Shown here: piece by piece, positions 26,795 to 36,308 of the stretch
How positions within the stretch are numbered: the first letter of the stretch is position 1
How the letters are laid out: each line of letters opens with the position of its first letter
Made by a program: the position numbers and the translations under genes
The notes under the pieces: generated by a model
The model's input: the letters and a program-made list of their open reading frames with translations, nothing else
The model's database searches: none
What the model was told of the DNA's origin: nothing
Origin: an uncultured Duncaniella sp.
Lineage (GTDB): Bacteria > Bacteroidota > Bacteroidia > Bacteroidales > Muribaculaceae
Assembly (NCBI GenBank): GCA_910588795.1
Contig: CAJURI010000004.1
Coordinates: forward strand, 4,466 to 68,465
Reading direction: 5' to 3'
DNA: 64,000 bases

Positions 26795-27870
26795 CAGATC
26801 CTTGACGCGCGGTCAAGAAGCAGCGCGTCGAGAAGCACTATCGCCGTCATGGCCTCGACCACGGGAACAGCTCTCGGCACTACACAGGGGTCATGCCTCC
26901 CCTTCCCCTTTATCACCACAGGATTGCCGTAGCGGTCGATGGTGGCCACATCCTGCATCAGTGTGGCCACAGGCTTGAACGCTACACGGAAATATATGTC
27001 CTCGCCGTTGGATATGCCTCCCTGGATCCCTCCCGAGCGGTTGGTAAGCGTGTGCACACGTCCGTCCTCACCGGTCATGAAGGTATCGATGGCTTCGCTG
27101 CCACGCAGCTCCACCCCCTGGAACCCCATGCCGTACTCAAAGCCCTTGCAGGCGTTTATGCTCATCATGGCTCCGGCCAGCCGGGCGTTAAGCCTTCCGA
27201 ACACCGGGTCGCCGAGACCTGCCGGCGCACCTTTGACAACACATGTCACCACTCCGCCTATGGTATCACCGGAATGTTTCACATCGAGTATCAGGCGTTC
27301 CATTTTTTCGGCAGTCGCCATGTCAGGGCATCTCACGGGATTGCTGTCAGTGAGCGAAAGGTCAAGAGAAGTGTATGGCTCTGTGACCTCGATGTTTCCC
27401 ACCCGGGAAGTATAGGCACTTACGGTTATGCCATTCTGTTCCAGAGCCTGACGTGCAAACGCTCCGGCCACCACCCTTGTGGCAGTCTCACGCGCGCTCG
27501 ACCTCCCGCCTCCGCGATGGTCACGCAGCCCGTATTTGGCGGTATATGTATAGTCGGCATGCGACGGGCGGAAAGTGTCACGCAGATGGTCATAGTCACC
27601 TGAATGCTGGTCGGAATTGCGTATGATGAAACCTATGGGGCATCCCGTTGTCACTCCGTCCATCAGCCCTGACAGCACCTCGACCGTGTCGCTTTCCTTG
27701 CGTGCGGTAGTGATTGCCGACTGCCCGGGACGACGGCGGTCCAGCTCGCGCTGCACTGCTCCGAGGTCGATTCTCACCCCCGCAGGCATACCGTCGATCA
27801 CACCGCCTATAGCGGCTCCGTGCGACTCGCCGAATCCGGTGAAACTGAATATCTTTCCTATCGTGTTCAT
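26794..27870 (-). CDS. aroC: Chorismate synthase
   Basis: A 358-residue enzyme that converts EPSP to chorismate with reduced FMN, the last shikimate step. The start [14 protein letters not shown] and the segments [17 protein letters not shown] and [19 protein letters not shown] are the three AroC signatures. It is 12 bases from ybaK and overlaps the radical SAM gene by one base. No other aro genes are in the window. Confidence 0.96.
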   Translation of the reverse strand: MNTIGKIFSFTGFGESHGAAIGGVIDGMPAGVRIDLGAVQRELDRRRPGQSAITTARKESDTVEVLSGLMDGVTTGCPIGFIIRNSDQHSGDYDHLRDTFRPSHADYTYTAKYGLRDHRGGGRSSARETATRVVAGAFARQALEQNGITVSAYTSRVGNIEVTEPYTSLDLSLTDSNPVRCPDMATAEKMERLILDVKHSGDTIGGVVTCVVKGAPAGLGDPVFGRLNARLAGAMMSINACKGFEYGMGFQGVELRGSEAIDTFMTGEDGRVHTLTNRSGGIQGGISNGEDIYFRVAFKPVATLMQDVATIDRYGNPVVIKGKGRHDPCVVPRAVPVVEAMTAIVLLDALLLDRASRI

Positions 27871-27882
27871 AATACAGATGTT

Positions 27883-28377
27883 TCAAAAGGTTGCGACATC
27901 AGCCACAGTCGCCCCACAGAACTCCACAAGTCTGCGCGGGTCGATCCTAAGCTGAAGTCCCCTCACCCCGGCGGACACGTATATGAAATCGTAGTCCATG
28001 ACCGAGGAGTGGAAAAACGTAGGGAAAGGCTTCTTCATCCCTATCGGGGAACAGCCCCCGCGGATATATCCGGTGAGCGGAAGCAGCTCCTTCACATGTA
28101 TCATCTCGGCTTTCTTGGCACCTGCCACCTTGGCCGCCTTTTTGAGATCGACCTCCATGTTGCCTGGTATCACACACACGAAATATCCCGCCTTCTCGCC
28201 ATGGAGCACAAGAGTCTTGAACACACGGTTGATGTCCTCGCCAAGCTCCTCCGCCACATGATCGGCGGCAAGATTGTCAGGATCAACGGTATAAGGTATG
28301 AGTTCATACCCGATGCCGGCACGGTCAAGCAGACGCGCGGCATTGGTCTTGGATGCTTTGTCCTTTGATGACGCCAT
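27883..28377 (-). CDS. ybaK: YbaK-type Cys-tRNA(Pro) deacylase
   Basis: A 164-residue editing protein that hydrolyses Cys mischarged on tRNA(Pro). It starts with SKTNAARLLDRAGIGYELI and carries the family pattern GEDINRVFKTLVLHGEKAGY, with the catalytic Lys in FKTLV, then RGGCSPIGMKK, the Gly-Ser/Cys-Pro-Ile-Gly signature. Length is typical. It is the first gene of the operon and has a -7 element 24 bases upstream. Confidence 0.92.
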   Translation of the reverse strand: MASSKDKASKTNAARLLDRAGIGYELIPYTVDPDNLAADHVAEELGEDINRVFKTLVLHGEKAGYFVCVIPGNMEVDLKKAAKVAGAKKAEMIHVKELLPLTGYIRGGCSPIGMKKPFPTFFHSSVMDYDFIYVSAGVRGLQLRIDPRRLVEFCGATVADVATF

Positions 28378-28400
28378 AAGATGATCAAGTTACCTTTTTG

Positions 28401-28408
28401 CAAAGATA
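28401..28408 (-). promoter_or_regulatory. -7 element for the ybaK-aroC-upp operon
   Basis: TATCTTTG on the minus strand, 23 bases upstream of the ybaK ATG. Confidence 0.55.
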
Positions 28409-28552
28409 CGGAGTAACGGACACCGATAAAAGTTAATGATGGTTAAACTCCGGAGCGGGGCCTGCATATGTTGTACGACATGTTTTTGAAATATTAATGA
28501 ATAATTAAGCATTATATCCCTAAAATATTGGGAAATAATTGTTAACTTTGCA

Positions 28553-28560
28553 AAATCTGT
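28553..28560 (+). promoter_or_regulatory. -7 element for pnp
   Basis: TAACTTTG exactly, leaving a 70-base A-rich leader before the pnp ATG. pnp leaders are often sites of autoregulation; no clear stem-loop is visible here. Confidence 0.6.
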
Positions 28561-28634
28561 GAAAAAGCCCGGAAAGCTTTTTCCACATTAAGCTGCAAAA
28601 ACGAAGAAAACACAAAAGCTGAATTAAAAATTTT

Positions 28635-30884
28635 ATGAATCCAATCAAAAAAACCATCGCGCTTCCCGACGGCCGCACTATCACCCTTGAGACGGGTAAG
28701 CTCGCCAAGCAAGCCGATGGAGCGGTAGAACTCCGCATGGGCAACACCATGCTTCTCGCTACAGTCTGCTCGGCCAAGGAGGCCGGCGAAGGGGTCGACT
28801 TCATGCCCCTGACCGTAGAGTACAAAGAAAAATTCTCGTCCAACGGACGTTTCCCCGGCGGCTTCACAAAACGTGAAGGACGTGCCAGCGACTACGAAAT
28901 CCTAACTTCCCGACTTGTCGACCGAGCACTCCGCCCGCTATTCCCCGATAACTATCACGCCGACACTATTGTACAGGTCACCATGTATTCGGCTGACGGA
29001 CAGGACATGCCCGATGCGCTTGCCGGTCTCGCAGCATCAGCTGCCATGGCTGTCAGCGATATCCCCTTCAACGGCCCGATATCGGAAGTGCGTGTGGCAC
29101 GCGTGGACGGCGAATTCATCATCAACCCCACATTCGACCAGTGCGAGCGTGCTGACATCGAGCTCATGGTAGGAGCAACCTACGAAAACATCATGATGGT
29201 GGAGGGCGAGATGAACGAAGTGAGCGAAAGCGACCTTCTTGAAGCACTCCGCGTGGCTCACGAGGCTATAAAGGTTCAGTGCAAGGCTCAGATGGAGCTC
29301 GCCGAAGAGGCCGGTGCCACAGTCAAGCGCGAATACTGCCATGAGGTCAACGACGAAGACCTGCGCAAGGATGTACGCGAGAAATGCTACGACAAGGCTT
29401 ACGCCATAGCCAAGGCCGGATGCGCCGACAAGCACTGGCGTCAGGACAGCTTCGACGCAATATGCGACGAATATATAGAATCACTTCCCGAAGAGGAGCG
29501 CGAAGAGAAGGCTCCCCTCGTGAAGCGTTATTACCACGATGTGGAGAAAGAGGCAATGCGCCGCTGCGTCCTTGACGAGGGAATACGCCTCGACGGCCGC
29601 AAGACCAACGAGATTCGCCCCATCTGGTGCGAGACCGACTATATCCCGGGACCTCACGGATCAGCCGTGTTCACCCGCGGTGAGACACAGTCGCTCGCCA
29701 CAGTCACCCTCGGCACCAAACTCGACGAGAAGATCCTCGACGATGTGCTCAACCAGGGTCGCGAACGCTTCCTGCTCCACTACAACTTCCCCCCCTTCTC
29801 CACCGGCGAGGCCCGCGCTCCACGCGGTGTAGGACGCCGCGAGGTGGGACACGGAAACCTCGCTCACCGCGCCCTCAAGCGCATGTTCCCGGACGACTTC
29901 CCTTACGTGTGCCGCATCGTCAGCGACATTCTCGAGAGCAACGGCTCGTCGTCCATGGCCACCGTATGTGCCGGCACCCTCTCGCTCCTTGACGCAGGCG
30001 TGAAGATGAAACGCCCTGTCAGCGGTATCGCAATGGGTCTTATCTCCGACGGCGAGAAGTATGCAGTGCTCTCTGACATCCTTGGCGACGAGGACCACCT
30101 CGGCGACATGGACTTCAAGGTGACAGGCACACGCAAAGGCATCACCGCCACACAGATGGACATCAAGGTCGACGGTCTGAGCTACGAGATCCTCGAAAAG
30201 GCTCTCAACCAGGCCAAGGAAGGCCGTCTGCATATACTCGACAAGATCGAGGAGACAATCCCCGCACCGCGCGAAGACTACAAGCCCAACGTGCCGCGCA
30301 TCGTCACCATGCTCATACCCAAGGAGCTTATCGGTGCTGTGATCGGCCCGGGCGGAAAGGTGATCCAGGGTATCCAGGAAGCAAGCGGCGCAACCGTAAG
30401 CATCGACGAGATCCCCGAAGGCGGATACATCGAGGTGGCAGCAGCCAACAAACCGGCCATCGACAAGGCCCTCGAAATGATCAACGCCATAGTAGAGCTT
30501 CCTGAAGAAGGCAAAGTGTACACCGGCAAGGTGCGCTCGATCCTTGAGTTCGGCGCGTTTGTAGAATTCATGCCTAACCGCGACGGTCTGCTCCACATAT
30601 CCGAGATCTCATGGGAACGCCTTGAGAATATGGAGGCTTCCGGTCTCAAAGAGGGTGACGAAGTACAGGTCAAGCTCATCGAGATCGACAAGAAGACCGG
30701 CAAATACCGTCTGTCGATGCGCGCACTTCAGCCCAAACCGGAAGGCTACGTAGAGCGCGAACGTGCACCCCGAGGCGAGCGCGGACCCCGCCGTGAAGGT
30801 GGCGAACGCCGTCCTCGTCGCGAAGGCGACCGCGGACCACGCCGCGAAGGTGGTGACCGCCCACGCCGCGAAAACCGCGAATAA
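28635..30884 (+). CDS. pnp: Polyribonucleotide nucleotidyltransferase
   Basis: A 749-residue phosphorolytic 3'-5' exoribonuclease. Two RNase PH cores (beginning [19 protein letters not shown] and around [13 protein letters not shown]) flank an all-helical domain, followed by a KH domain ([20 protein letters not shown]) and an S1 domain ([16 protein letters not shown]). After the S1 domain a 43-residue Arg/Gly/Glu-rich tail (residues 707-749, with repeated PRREG) is present; such basic tails resemble RGG boxes and may add RNA affinity. The plus-strand gene ends at a bidirectional terminator opposite the GH13 gene. Confidence 0.97.
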   Translation: MNPIKKTIALPDGRTITLETGKLAKQADGAVELRMGNTMLLATVCSAKEAGEGVDFMPLTVEYKEKFSSNGRFPGGFTKREGRASDYEILTSRLVDRALRPLFPDNYHADTIVQVTMYSADGQDMPDALAGLAASAAMAVSDIPFNGPISEVRVARVDGEFIINPTFDQCERADIELMVGATYENIMMVEGEMNEVSESDLLEALRVAHEAIKVQCKAQMELAEEAGATVKREYCHEVNDEDLRKDVREKCYDKAYAIAKAGCADKHWRQDSFDAICDEYIESLPEEEREEKAPLVKRYYHDVEKEAMRRCVLDEGIRLDGRKTNEIRPIWCETDYIPGPHGSAVFTRGETQSLATVTLGTKLDEKILDDVLNQGRERFLLHYNFPPFSTGEARAPRGVGRREVGHGNLAHRALKRMFPDDFPYVCRIVSDILESNGSSSMATVCAGTLSLLDAGVKMKRPVSGIAMGLISDGEKYAVLSDILGDEDHLGDMDFKVTGTRKGITATQMDIKVDGLSYEILEKALNQAKEGRLHILDKIEETIPAPREDYKPNVPRIVTMLIPKELIGAVIGPGGKVIQGIQEASGATVSIDEIPEGGYIEVAAANKPAIDKALEMINAIVELPEEGKVYTGKVRSILEFGAFVEFMPNRDGLLHISEISWERLENMEASGLKEGDEVQVKLIEIDKKTGKYRLSMRALQPKPEGYVERERAPRGERGPRREGGERRPRREGDRGPRREGGDRPRRENRE

Positions 30885-30954
30885 CGACACCTAACGATAA
30901 GGGTGAGTCAAAAAAATCCTTTTCTGACACATCCTCATCTCCTGACAACCTCAT

Positions 30955-31005
30955 AAAGAATCCGGACCTGTCATCGTTTCTCCCGATGACAGGTCCGGAT
31001 TCTTT
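30955..31005. terminator. Bidirectional terminator, pnp / GH13
   Basis: A perfect 22-bp inverted repeat (AAAGAATCCGGACCTGTCAT with its complement) with a 7-base loop, between convergent genes. Confidence 0.9.
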
Positions 31006-31022
31006 ACGTGTCCTTATATATG

Positions 31023-32720
31023 CTACTTCACATTCTTGTGGACAATCTTCCACACCACAGCATCATACGGAGGTATCATGGTGGCAAACGGCTCGGTGGA
31101 CGACACCGTCTTGAGATCGGTCTCCCCCGAGAGCATCTCGCGCGACATGACCTCGCCCTCGGGAATGTTCAGCATCTCGAGAGCATGGCGGGGAATGTTG
31201 ATGGCGAGGTCACAGGAATCGGCCGAGAAATTCACAGCTATGAGCAATGTGACACCGTCATAACTACGCAGGAACACATACTGACGGTGAGGATTGAGCG
31301 TGGGATTCTGATAGTTGACATACATCAGGTCATAGAAACGTCCCTGCGATATCGCATTCTCGCTGTTGCATAGCCTCAGCACTGTGGCATATTTGGCTCT
31401 CAGCCAACGCTCACGCGGAGTGAGCTGCGAGCCGTCGGGATTGCCGTTGTTATACCAGCGTCGCAGAGTCCCTACGCTCCAGTAGTCAAATATGGTGGTA
31501 CGTCCGTCATATCCGCTGAAACCCTCGGCGTCAGTGGCCTGCTCGCCGAGCTCCTGTCCGGCGTATATCATCATGGGGCCTGTAGATATCATGGAGCTTA
31601 CCACAAGCGAAGGTATCACCTTGGCGGGATCGCCGGCATAGAACTTCGAGCCGAATCTCTGCTCGTCATGATTCTCCAGGAAGTTGAGCATATGGGGCTG
31701 TATCCCCTCTATCGACTGCCAGCAGTTGGTGATGGTGGCAGCGGAGAAATTGGAGCACTGTATGCCGCGCAGAGTGTCATAAAGGTTCACCTTGTCATAC
31801 AGGTAGTCAAACCCACCCGTGAAAATGAAATCCCGGTACAGAGCCACATCGTATATCTCGGCGATGAACTTTACGTGCGGATACCTGTCCTTGACATTGG
31901 GGATAGCCCACTGCCAGAATTCGATGGGGACCATGAACACCATGTCGCAACGGAAGGCGTCAATACCCTTCGAAGCCCAGAAACGCAGTATGTGCAGCAT
32001 CTTGAACCATGTGTCGGGTATCGGGCTGTAATGGCCTGTGCCGTTGTAAGGATCACGGCCGTAGTTGAGCTTGACTGTCTCATACCAGTTGTTGACACCG
32101 GGGAAAGCAGAGAAACAGTCATCGCCCGTGGCCTTGGCAGGGAACTCTACATAAGCCTTCTTGCCCGAGCCAAGGTCAATCGACGGAGCAAAGAGCTGAC
32201 GTGTGATATAGTAATAGTTATTGTTCGGAGAGAAGAACATGTCGGTGTCATCGTGCGAGCCAAAATCCTCTATGCCGGCTGGAGCGACGTCCGAGTGATA
32301 ACGGCGGGCGGTATGATTGGGCACAAAATCTATTATCACCTCAAGGCCGGCGTCGTGAGTGCGTGCGACAAGCTCCTCGAACTCACCCATACGGTTGTCA
32401 ACATCCACAGCAAGGTCAGGATCCACATCATAGTAATCCTTTATCGCATACGGCGATCCGGCCTGACCCTTCACCACATGCGGATTATCGGCAGGGACTA
32501 TCCCCTTGTCCGTATAGTCGGTCTTGGTGGCATGTTCAATTATTCCGGTGTACCATACGGCATTGACGCCAAGCTCTTTAATCCCTGCAAGCACCTTGTC
32601 GGTGATATCCTTCATCTTTCCTACCCCGTTCTGGGCTATCGTCCCGTTGGGGACACATTTTTCATTAGTATTAGTAAACAGACGGGGAAACAGCTGATAG
32701 ATAATTGGTTTTAGATCCAT
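31023..32720 (-). CDS. GH13 alpha-amylase family glycosidase
   Basis: A 565-residue TIM-barrel enzyme without a signal peptide, so probably cytoplasmic. The four GH13 regions are visible: DFVPNHTARR, GIDAFRCDMVF (catalytic Asp), FIAEIYD (catalytic Glu) and FLENHDEQR (third acid Asp). The long N-terminal and insertion regions and MIYAGQELGEQ are usual for the family. The substrate, probably a maltooligosaccharide or related alpha-glucan, is inferred. An in-frame TTG two codons upstream exists but ATG at 32720 is preferred. It follows the patatin gene by 24 bases and is probably cotranscribed. Confidence 0.9.
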   Translation of the reverse strand: MDLKPIIYQLFPRLFTNTNEKCVPNGTIAQNGVGKMKDITDKVLAGIKELGVNAVWYTGIIEHATKTDYTDKGIVPADNPHVVKGQAGSPYAIKDYYDVDPDLAVDVDNRMGEFEELVARTHDAGLEVIIDFVPNHTARRYHSDVAPAGIEDFGSHDDTDMFFSPNNNYYYITRQLFAPSIDLGSGKKAYVEFPAKATGDDCFSAFPGVNNWYETVKLNYGRDPYNGTGHYSPIPDTWFKMLHILRFWASKGIDAFRCDMVFMVPIEFWQWAIPNVKDRYPHVKFIAEIYDVALYRDFIFTGGFDYLYDKVNLYDTLRGIQCSNFSAATITNCWQSIEGIQPHMLNFLENHDEQRFGSKFYAGDPAKVIPSLVVSSMISTGPMMIYAGQELGEQATDAEGFSGYDGRTTIFDYWSVGTLRRWYNNGNPDGSQLTPRERWLRAKYATVLRLCNSENAISQGRFYDLMYVNYQNPTLNPHRQYVFLRSYDGVTLLIAVNFSADSCDLAINIPRHALEMLNIPEGEVMSREMLSGETDLKTVSSTEPFATMIPPYDAVVWKIVHKNVK

Positions 32721-32744
32721 TTTCAATTTAGTTGGTTAAAATGT

Positions 32745-33554
32745 TCACGTCTTTTTGACATCCGACGGACGCACGAACCCGGCATTGAGAAGAGCCAGCA
32801 TCGTATTGTCGTAGCCAGAACGGAACACCCTGTTTATCTCCTTGAGGTTAAATACTTTATATTTTGCAATATCATTGATACTTATTGCGAGGTCACACAT
32901 GCGCATCTGCTCGGTGGAATTGTTCTTCACAAGCAGGTCATAAGTGAGCTGAGCCACATCGAGGATCGATTTTGGCTGGGAGCGTCGGGGCATAGGGGAA
33001 CAGTTGATACCTATGAGATACTTGCACTTGTCTCTTAGGGCCCATGCGGGCAGATTGGCAACGACGCCGCCGTCGACATACATCACGCCCCCTATCTTGA
33101 CAGGCTTGAACACTATCGGAATGCTGCACGATGCCGAGACGCATTCATCGACACTACCATCCCAGAATGCGACAGGCTTGCTGCCAATAAGATCGGTGGC
33201 GCACACCACCGATCTGACAGGCAGTTCCGAAATATCGTTGTAAGGTATGTGTTTGCGCAGGAATTTTCTGAAACCATCCATCGAGAAAAAACCGTCGCGG
33301 GGCAAAGCGAGCTCGGCAAAGTCACCGAACTTTGCATCACTGAACGCCTTGAGTATGTCCTGAGGTTTCATCCCCGAAGCATACATGACGGTTACCACCG
33401 CTCCCGCGCTCACTCCGCCTATCACATCGGGCCTTATGCCCATTTCCTCCAGAGCCTGAAGGGCCCCGGCATGCGCAAAGCCTCTCGCGCCTCCCCCGCT
33501 AAGGACGAGACCAAGTTTATAAGGCTTGCGCGAAAATCGAAGCATATCAAGCAT
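32745..33554 (-). CDS. Patatin-like phospholipase
   Basis: A 269-residue lipid acyl hydrolase of the patatin/RssA type. LVLSGGGARGFAHAGALQAL holds the oxyanion loop; the nucleophile Ser is in GGVSAGAVV (GXSXG) and the partner Asp in DGGVVANLP, forming the Ser-Asp dyad. There is no signal peptide, so it probably acts at the cytoplasmic face on membrane lipids. Its leader is split from its apparent promoter by a ~190-base palindromic repeat. An alternative start three codons in is equally plausible. It is likely cotranscribed with the GH13 gene. Confidence 0.88.
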   Translation of the reverse strand: MLDMLRFSRKPYKLGLVLSGGGARGFAHAGALQALEEMGIRPDVIGGVSAGAVVTVMYASGMKPQDILKAFSDAKFGDFAELALPRDGFFSMDGFRKFLRKHIPYNDISELPVRSVVCATDLIGSKPVAFWDGSVDECVSASCSIPIVFKPVKIGGVMYVDGGVVANLPAWALRDKCKYLIGINCSPMPRRSQPKSILDVAQLTYDLLVKNNSTEQMRMCDLAISINDIAKYKVFNLKEINRVFRSGYDNTMLALLNAGFVRPSDVKKT

Positions 33555-33745
33555 AAGTAACTCTTATAAATTAGTTATTAAAATAATTTCAAGTAACCCT
33601 TAGTACTGACACATCCTTATTCGTCTTTTCGGCGATTTTCGCGCTGTCGCTCAGTCGTGTAGCTCGCTACACTCTTTCGCTCCATATCGAAAATCACTCG
33701 AAAATACTTCATAATTATGTGTCAGTTAATTTATGCGAGTTACTT
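33555..33745. repeat. ~190-base nested palindromic repeat, MITE-like
   Basis: Terminal arms AAGTAACTCTTATAAATTA and TAATTTATGCGAGTTACTT are inverted (two differences in 19). Inside are a second pair (ACTGACACAT / ATGTGTCAGT) and a third (GATTTTCG / CGAAAATC), centred on the perfect palindrome GTGTAGCTCGCTACAC. The whole lies immediately upstream of the patatin start, between the gene and its apparent promoter. A minus-strand open stretch reads MERKSVASYTTERQ, which I take as repeat content, not a gene. It resembles a dispersed, non-coding mobile repeat; no target duplication or transposase is identified. Confidence 0.7.
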
Positions 33746-33764
33746 AGGGGAGTATAATTTATCG

Positions 33765-33772
33765 CAAAATTA
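33765..33772 (-). promoter_or_regulatory. -7 element upstream of the patatin-GH13 operon
   Basis: TAATTTTG on the minus strand, overlapping the last codons of the GH105 gene. It leaves a leader of about 200 bases made almost entirely of the palindromic repeat. Confidence 0.45.
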
Positions 33773-35068
33773 CTTTTTTGATTTCAGTCCTGCAATATCA
33801 AGCCCCATAGCTTCCATCTCGAGAGAAGCCCATATGAAAGGACCGACACCTTTACCGTCATTGTCACGCACAGGCTCGCTGAGATAATAGGCGTACGATC
33901 CGTCACGCCGCTTGTTCTCCTTGACATTAGGCGCGGCCTTAAGCACAGCCTCGCTTATGCCCGGACCGAGACCGGCCACCGAGCAGCAATCGGTGAGCGA
34001 CAGAGTCCCGTCAGGCTCCTCCCGCAGGAAATTGTTCACGATTCCCTTATAGGCTTTTATTCCGGCATCAAGATATTTGCGGTCCTTGACCCATCCCTTA
34101 CGGGCAGCCTTGAGCAAGGCATATGCAAACATGGATGAGCAGGTGGCTTCAAGATAATTGCCTTCACGTCCGGGAGAATCCATGACCTGATACCACACAC
34201 CGGTCTTCGGATCCTGCCACTTTATGACATTGTCGAATGTACGGGTCAGCAGATCGATCACCTCGCCACGGCGGGTATAGTCCTCGGAAAGGGCGTCAAG
34301 TATCTCCACCAAAGCCATGGTGTACCACCCTTGCGCACGTCCCCAGCAGTGCTGCGACAGCCCGGTCTCATTGTCGCTCCAGAACATCTCGCGACTCTCG
34401 TCCCATGCATGGCGGTTAAGTCCCGTCGCGGGATCGTAAGTGCGGTCGTAGGTAGCCTTGACCTGATCCACGGCATCATCATATATGGATATCGCAAGAT
34501 CGGGCGAATATATGGTGGAGGCTGAGAGCACTCTGCCTGGAAGCCCCATGAATATGCCGTCGAGCCACACCTGATAGGCATATATCGCCTTGTGCCAGTA
34601 CACACCTTCATTCGTGCGTGGCTGGTCATTGAACTGCTTCATGATAGTGTTTATGGCCCGCAGGTTCTTGGCCTCGGGAAATTCCCGGTACATGCGCGTG
34701 ACAAAATGGACTGTGCGCGTATTGTCGAGATTGTAGTCAAGCAGACGATAGCCGCGTATCTTGCCGTCAGGAGCTATCATGCTGTCGGTGTACTGCTTGC
34801 AGTAAGCAAGTATGTCGTCACCGCCGTAACGCAGATATGTGTCAAGCATCGACTCAAGCTCTATGCCCACCACATATCCCCAGTTGGGGCGTTTGGAAAA
34901 ATCGAGCAGACAGCTTGTGGGGAAACGCTTCATCTCCGAACGTGCCATCCATTCGGAATAATTTTTCGGACGCTCTGTCACATTCCTTACAGATGCCGCG
35001 GAAGCCCAGACGCAGCCGAATGTCATCATCATAAGAAGCCCGGCTGTTATAAGACTGATTTTTTTCAT
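33770..35068 (-). CDS. GH88/GH105-type unsaturated glucuronyl/galacturonyl hydrolase
   Basis: A 432-residue secreted (alpha/alpha)6-barrel protein. A signal peptide ending ASAAS is followed by the GH105 pattern: RPNWGYVVGIELESMLDTY, then AYQVWLDGIFMGLPG with the catalytic Asp, and HCWGRAQGWYTMALVEILD. GH105 enzymes hydrate and cleave unsaturated uronyl residues released by polysaccharide lyases from rhamnogalacturonan or similar polymers. Its own -7 element follows the terminator of the preceding operon, so it is expressed separately. No polysaccharide lyase is in the window, so the exact polymer is unknown. Confidence 0.87.
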   Translation of the reverse strand: MKKISLITAGLLMMMTFGCVWASAASVRNVTERPKNYSEWMARSEMKRFPTSCLLDFSKRPNWGYVVGIELESMLDTYLRYGGDDILAYCKQYTDSMIAPDGKIRGYRLLDYNLDNTRTVHFVTRMYREFPEAKNLRAINTIMKQFNDQPRTNEGVYWHKAIYAYQVWLDGIFMGLPGRVLSASTIYSPDLAISIYDDAVDQVKATYDRTYDPATGLNRHAWDESREMFWSDNETGLSQHCWGRAQGWYTMALVEILDALSEDYTRRGEVIDLLTRTFDNVIKWQDPKTGVWYQVMDSPGREGNYLEATCSSMFAYALLKAARKGWVKDRKYLDAGIKAYKGIVNNFLREEPDGTLSLTDCCSVAGLGPGISEAVLKAAPNVKENKRRDGSYAYYLSEPVRDNDGKGVGPFIWASLEMEAMGLDIAGLKSKK

Positions 35069-35102
35069 TGACTGTTTTTAAGGTATTGTCATATTACGGT
35101 AG

Positions 35103-35110
35103 CAAATGTA
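35103..35110 (-). promoter_or_regulatory. -7 element for the GH105 gene
   Basis: TACATTTG on the minus strand, 35 bases upstream of the ATG and directly behind the terminator of the SusCD operon. Confidence 0.5.
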
Positions 35111-35113
35111 CGC

Positions 35114-35191
35114 AAAAAAAATCACATATCCTCGCAATCTACGCAAGGGTGTGATCCCTTGCACAAAGATTCCGGGGATATGTGATTTTTT
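35114..35191 (-). terminator. Terminator of the SusCD-TlpA operon
   Basis: AAAAAATCACATATCC pairs with GGATATGTGATTTTTT, with a second small hairpin (GCAAGGG / CCCTTGC) inside. In minus-strand sense it ends in a run of T. Confidence 0.75.
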
Positions 35192-35201
35192 ATGAGTTAG
35201 G

Positions 35202-36302
35202 TCAGTCCTTGAAACGGTCAGCGATGAATTCTATGAGCCGTTCCCCTCTGAGCCCTTCCGAAATGATGCGGTTGTCTTCGTCAAGGATGAACATGTGAGG
35301 TATGGCAAAGATATTATATACCGATTTCACTACGTTTCCTTCGCCAAGTTCCGACACATGTTTCCATGTCATTCCGTCAACCTCTATGGCTTTCGTCCAT
35401 GCGTCCCTGTCAGTATCGAGCGACACGCTTATGATCTCAAGACCCTTGGACGCATAATCGGCATATATCCTTCGCAGTGTGGGATTCTCAGCGCGACACG
35501 GTCCGCACCACGAGGCCCAGAAGTCAAGGATTTTGACCTTGGCCTTCACTCCATAGAGAGACAGGGGCTCCCCGGAAGGTGTGGACATCGTGAAATCAGG
35601 TATCATTCCTCCGACAACAATGCGCGATATCCTGTCGGCCTCGGCTGCAAGAATCTTTCCGGCAACGGTGCTACGCGCATCCGGACCAAGCAATGCGTAT
35701 TTTTCATGGACCGTCTTGTCGCTGACAAGTTTCCGGAGATCCGACACAAGCACCGATGCACTGACGAGATTGTCGTTGGCCGAAACAAACGCATCGCGCC
35801 AGCCATCAAACACACGTCTTTCCTCCTGTAAGGCACCTTTGAGCTGCAGTTTCCAGAAATAGTCATTGAGATCATAGCCGGTGCGGTAGTAATTCTCCAC
35901 CGAGTCACAACGGCTCTGATACTTCAGTTCGATATCATGAAAATCGTTGCGCATACGCTGTAAATCTCCGCCGCCGCTCACGGTCCATGCATTGGGGTTA
36001 CGCACATCAGCTTTCACCTCATATGCCTTGTCCTCCTCAAGCATCACAGGCACACGCATGCGTGAACCCTCCGACATTATCTCGGCCGCCAAAGGAGCGG
36101 ACAAAGCCTCTCCGCTGAACACAAAGCTACCGTCGGGAGTAAGCGATGTGGCAATCGTGTCGATGCTATTGCGCCCAGTCTGCGTGACAAGATATATGCG
36201 TGTACCGCCGTTATTGTCAATCTTTCCGGTAACGTTATAGGCCGCTGACGCGGATATGAAGCCGCACACCGTCACTATGGCCGGAATCACGTATCTCTTC
36301 AT
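35202..36302 (-). CDS. TlpA-like thioredoxin-fold protein with DUF4369-like N-terminus
   Basis: A 366-residue exported protein. A signal peptide (ITAIVTV..SASA region) precedes a ~150-residue beta-rich N-terminal domain of the DUF4369 type, a helical linker, and a C-terminal TlpA/AhpC-TSA thioredoxin domain with FWASWCGPCRAEN (redox CGPC). Such proteins reduce or oxidise disulfides in the periplasm and are frequent partners of SusCD operons in Bacteroidetes. It is the last gene of the operon, seven bases after the PKD-like gene. Whether it acts on the imported ligand or on the operon's own proteins is unknown. Confidence 0.85.
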   Translation of the reverse strand: MKRYVIPAIVTVCGFISASAAYNVTGKIDNNGGTRIYLVTQTGRNSIDTIATSLTPDGSFVFSGEALSAPLAAEIMSEGSRMRVPVMLEEDKAYEVKADVRNPNAWTVSGGGDLQRMRNDFHDIELKYQSRCDSVENYYRTGYDLNDYFWKLQLKGALQEERRVFDGWRDAFVSANDNLVSASVLVSDLRKLVSDKTVHEKYALLGPDARSTVAGKILAAEADRISRIVVGGMIPDFTMSTPSGEPLSLYGVKAKVKILDFWASWCGPCRAENPTLRRIYADYASKGLEIISVSLDTDRDAWTKAIEVDGMTWKHVSELGEGNVVKSVYNIFAIPHMFILDEDNRIISEGLRGERLIEFIADRFKD

Positions 36303-36308
36303 GGATTA

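Noticed and set aside
29661..30596. 311-codon minus-strand frame inside pnp
   Set aside because: Antisense shadow of pnp; His/Cys/Val-rich composition typical of reversed coding sequence.
31668..32714. 348-codon plus-strand frame inside the GH13 gene
   Set aside because: Antisense to a protein with all four GH13 motifs; no independent support.
33600..33700. Small minus-strand frame MERKSVASYTTERQ within the palindromic repeat
   Set aside because: Part of a palindromic non-coding repeat next to a gene start; no promoter or conserved family.
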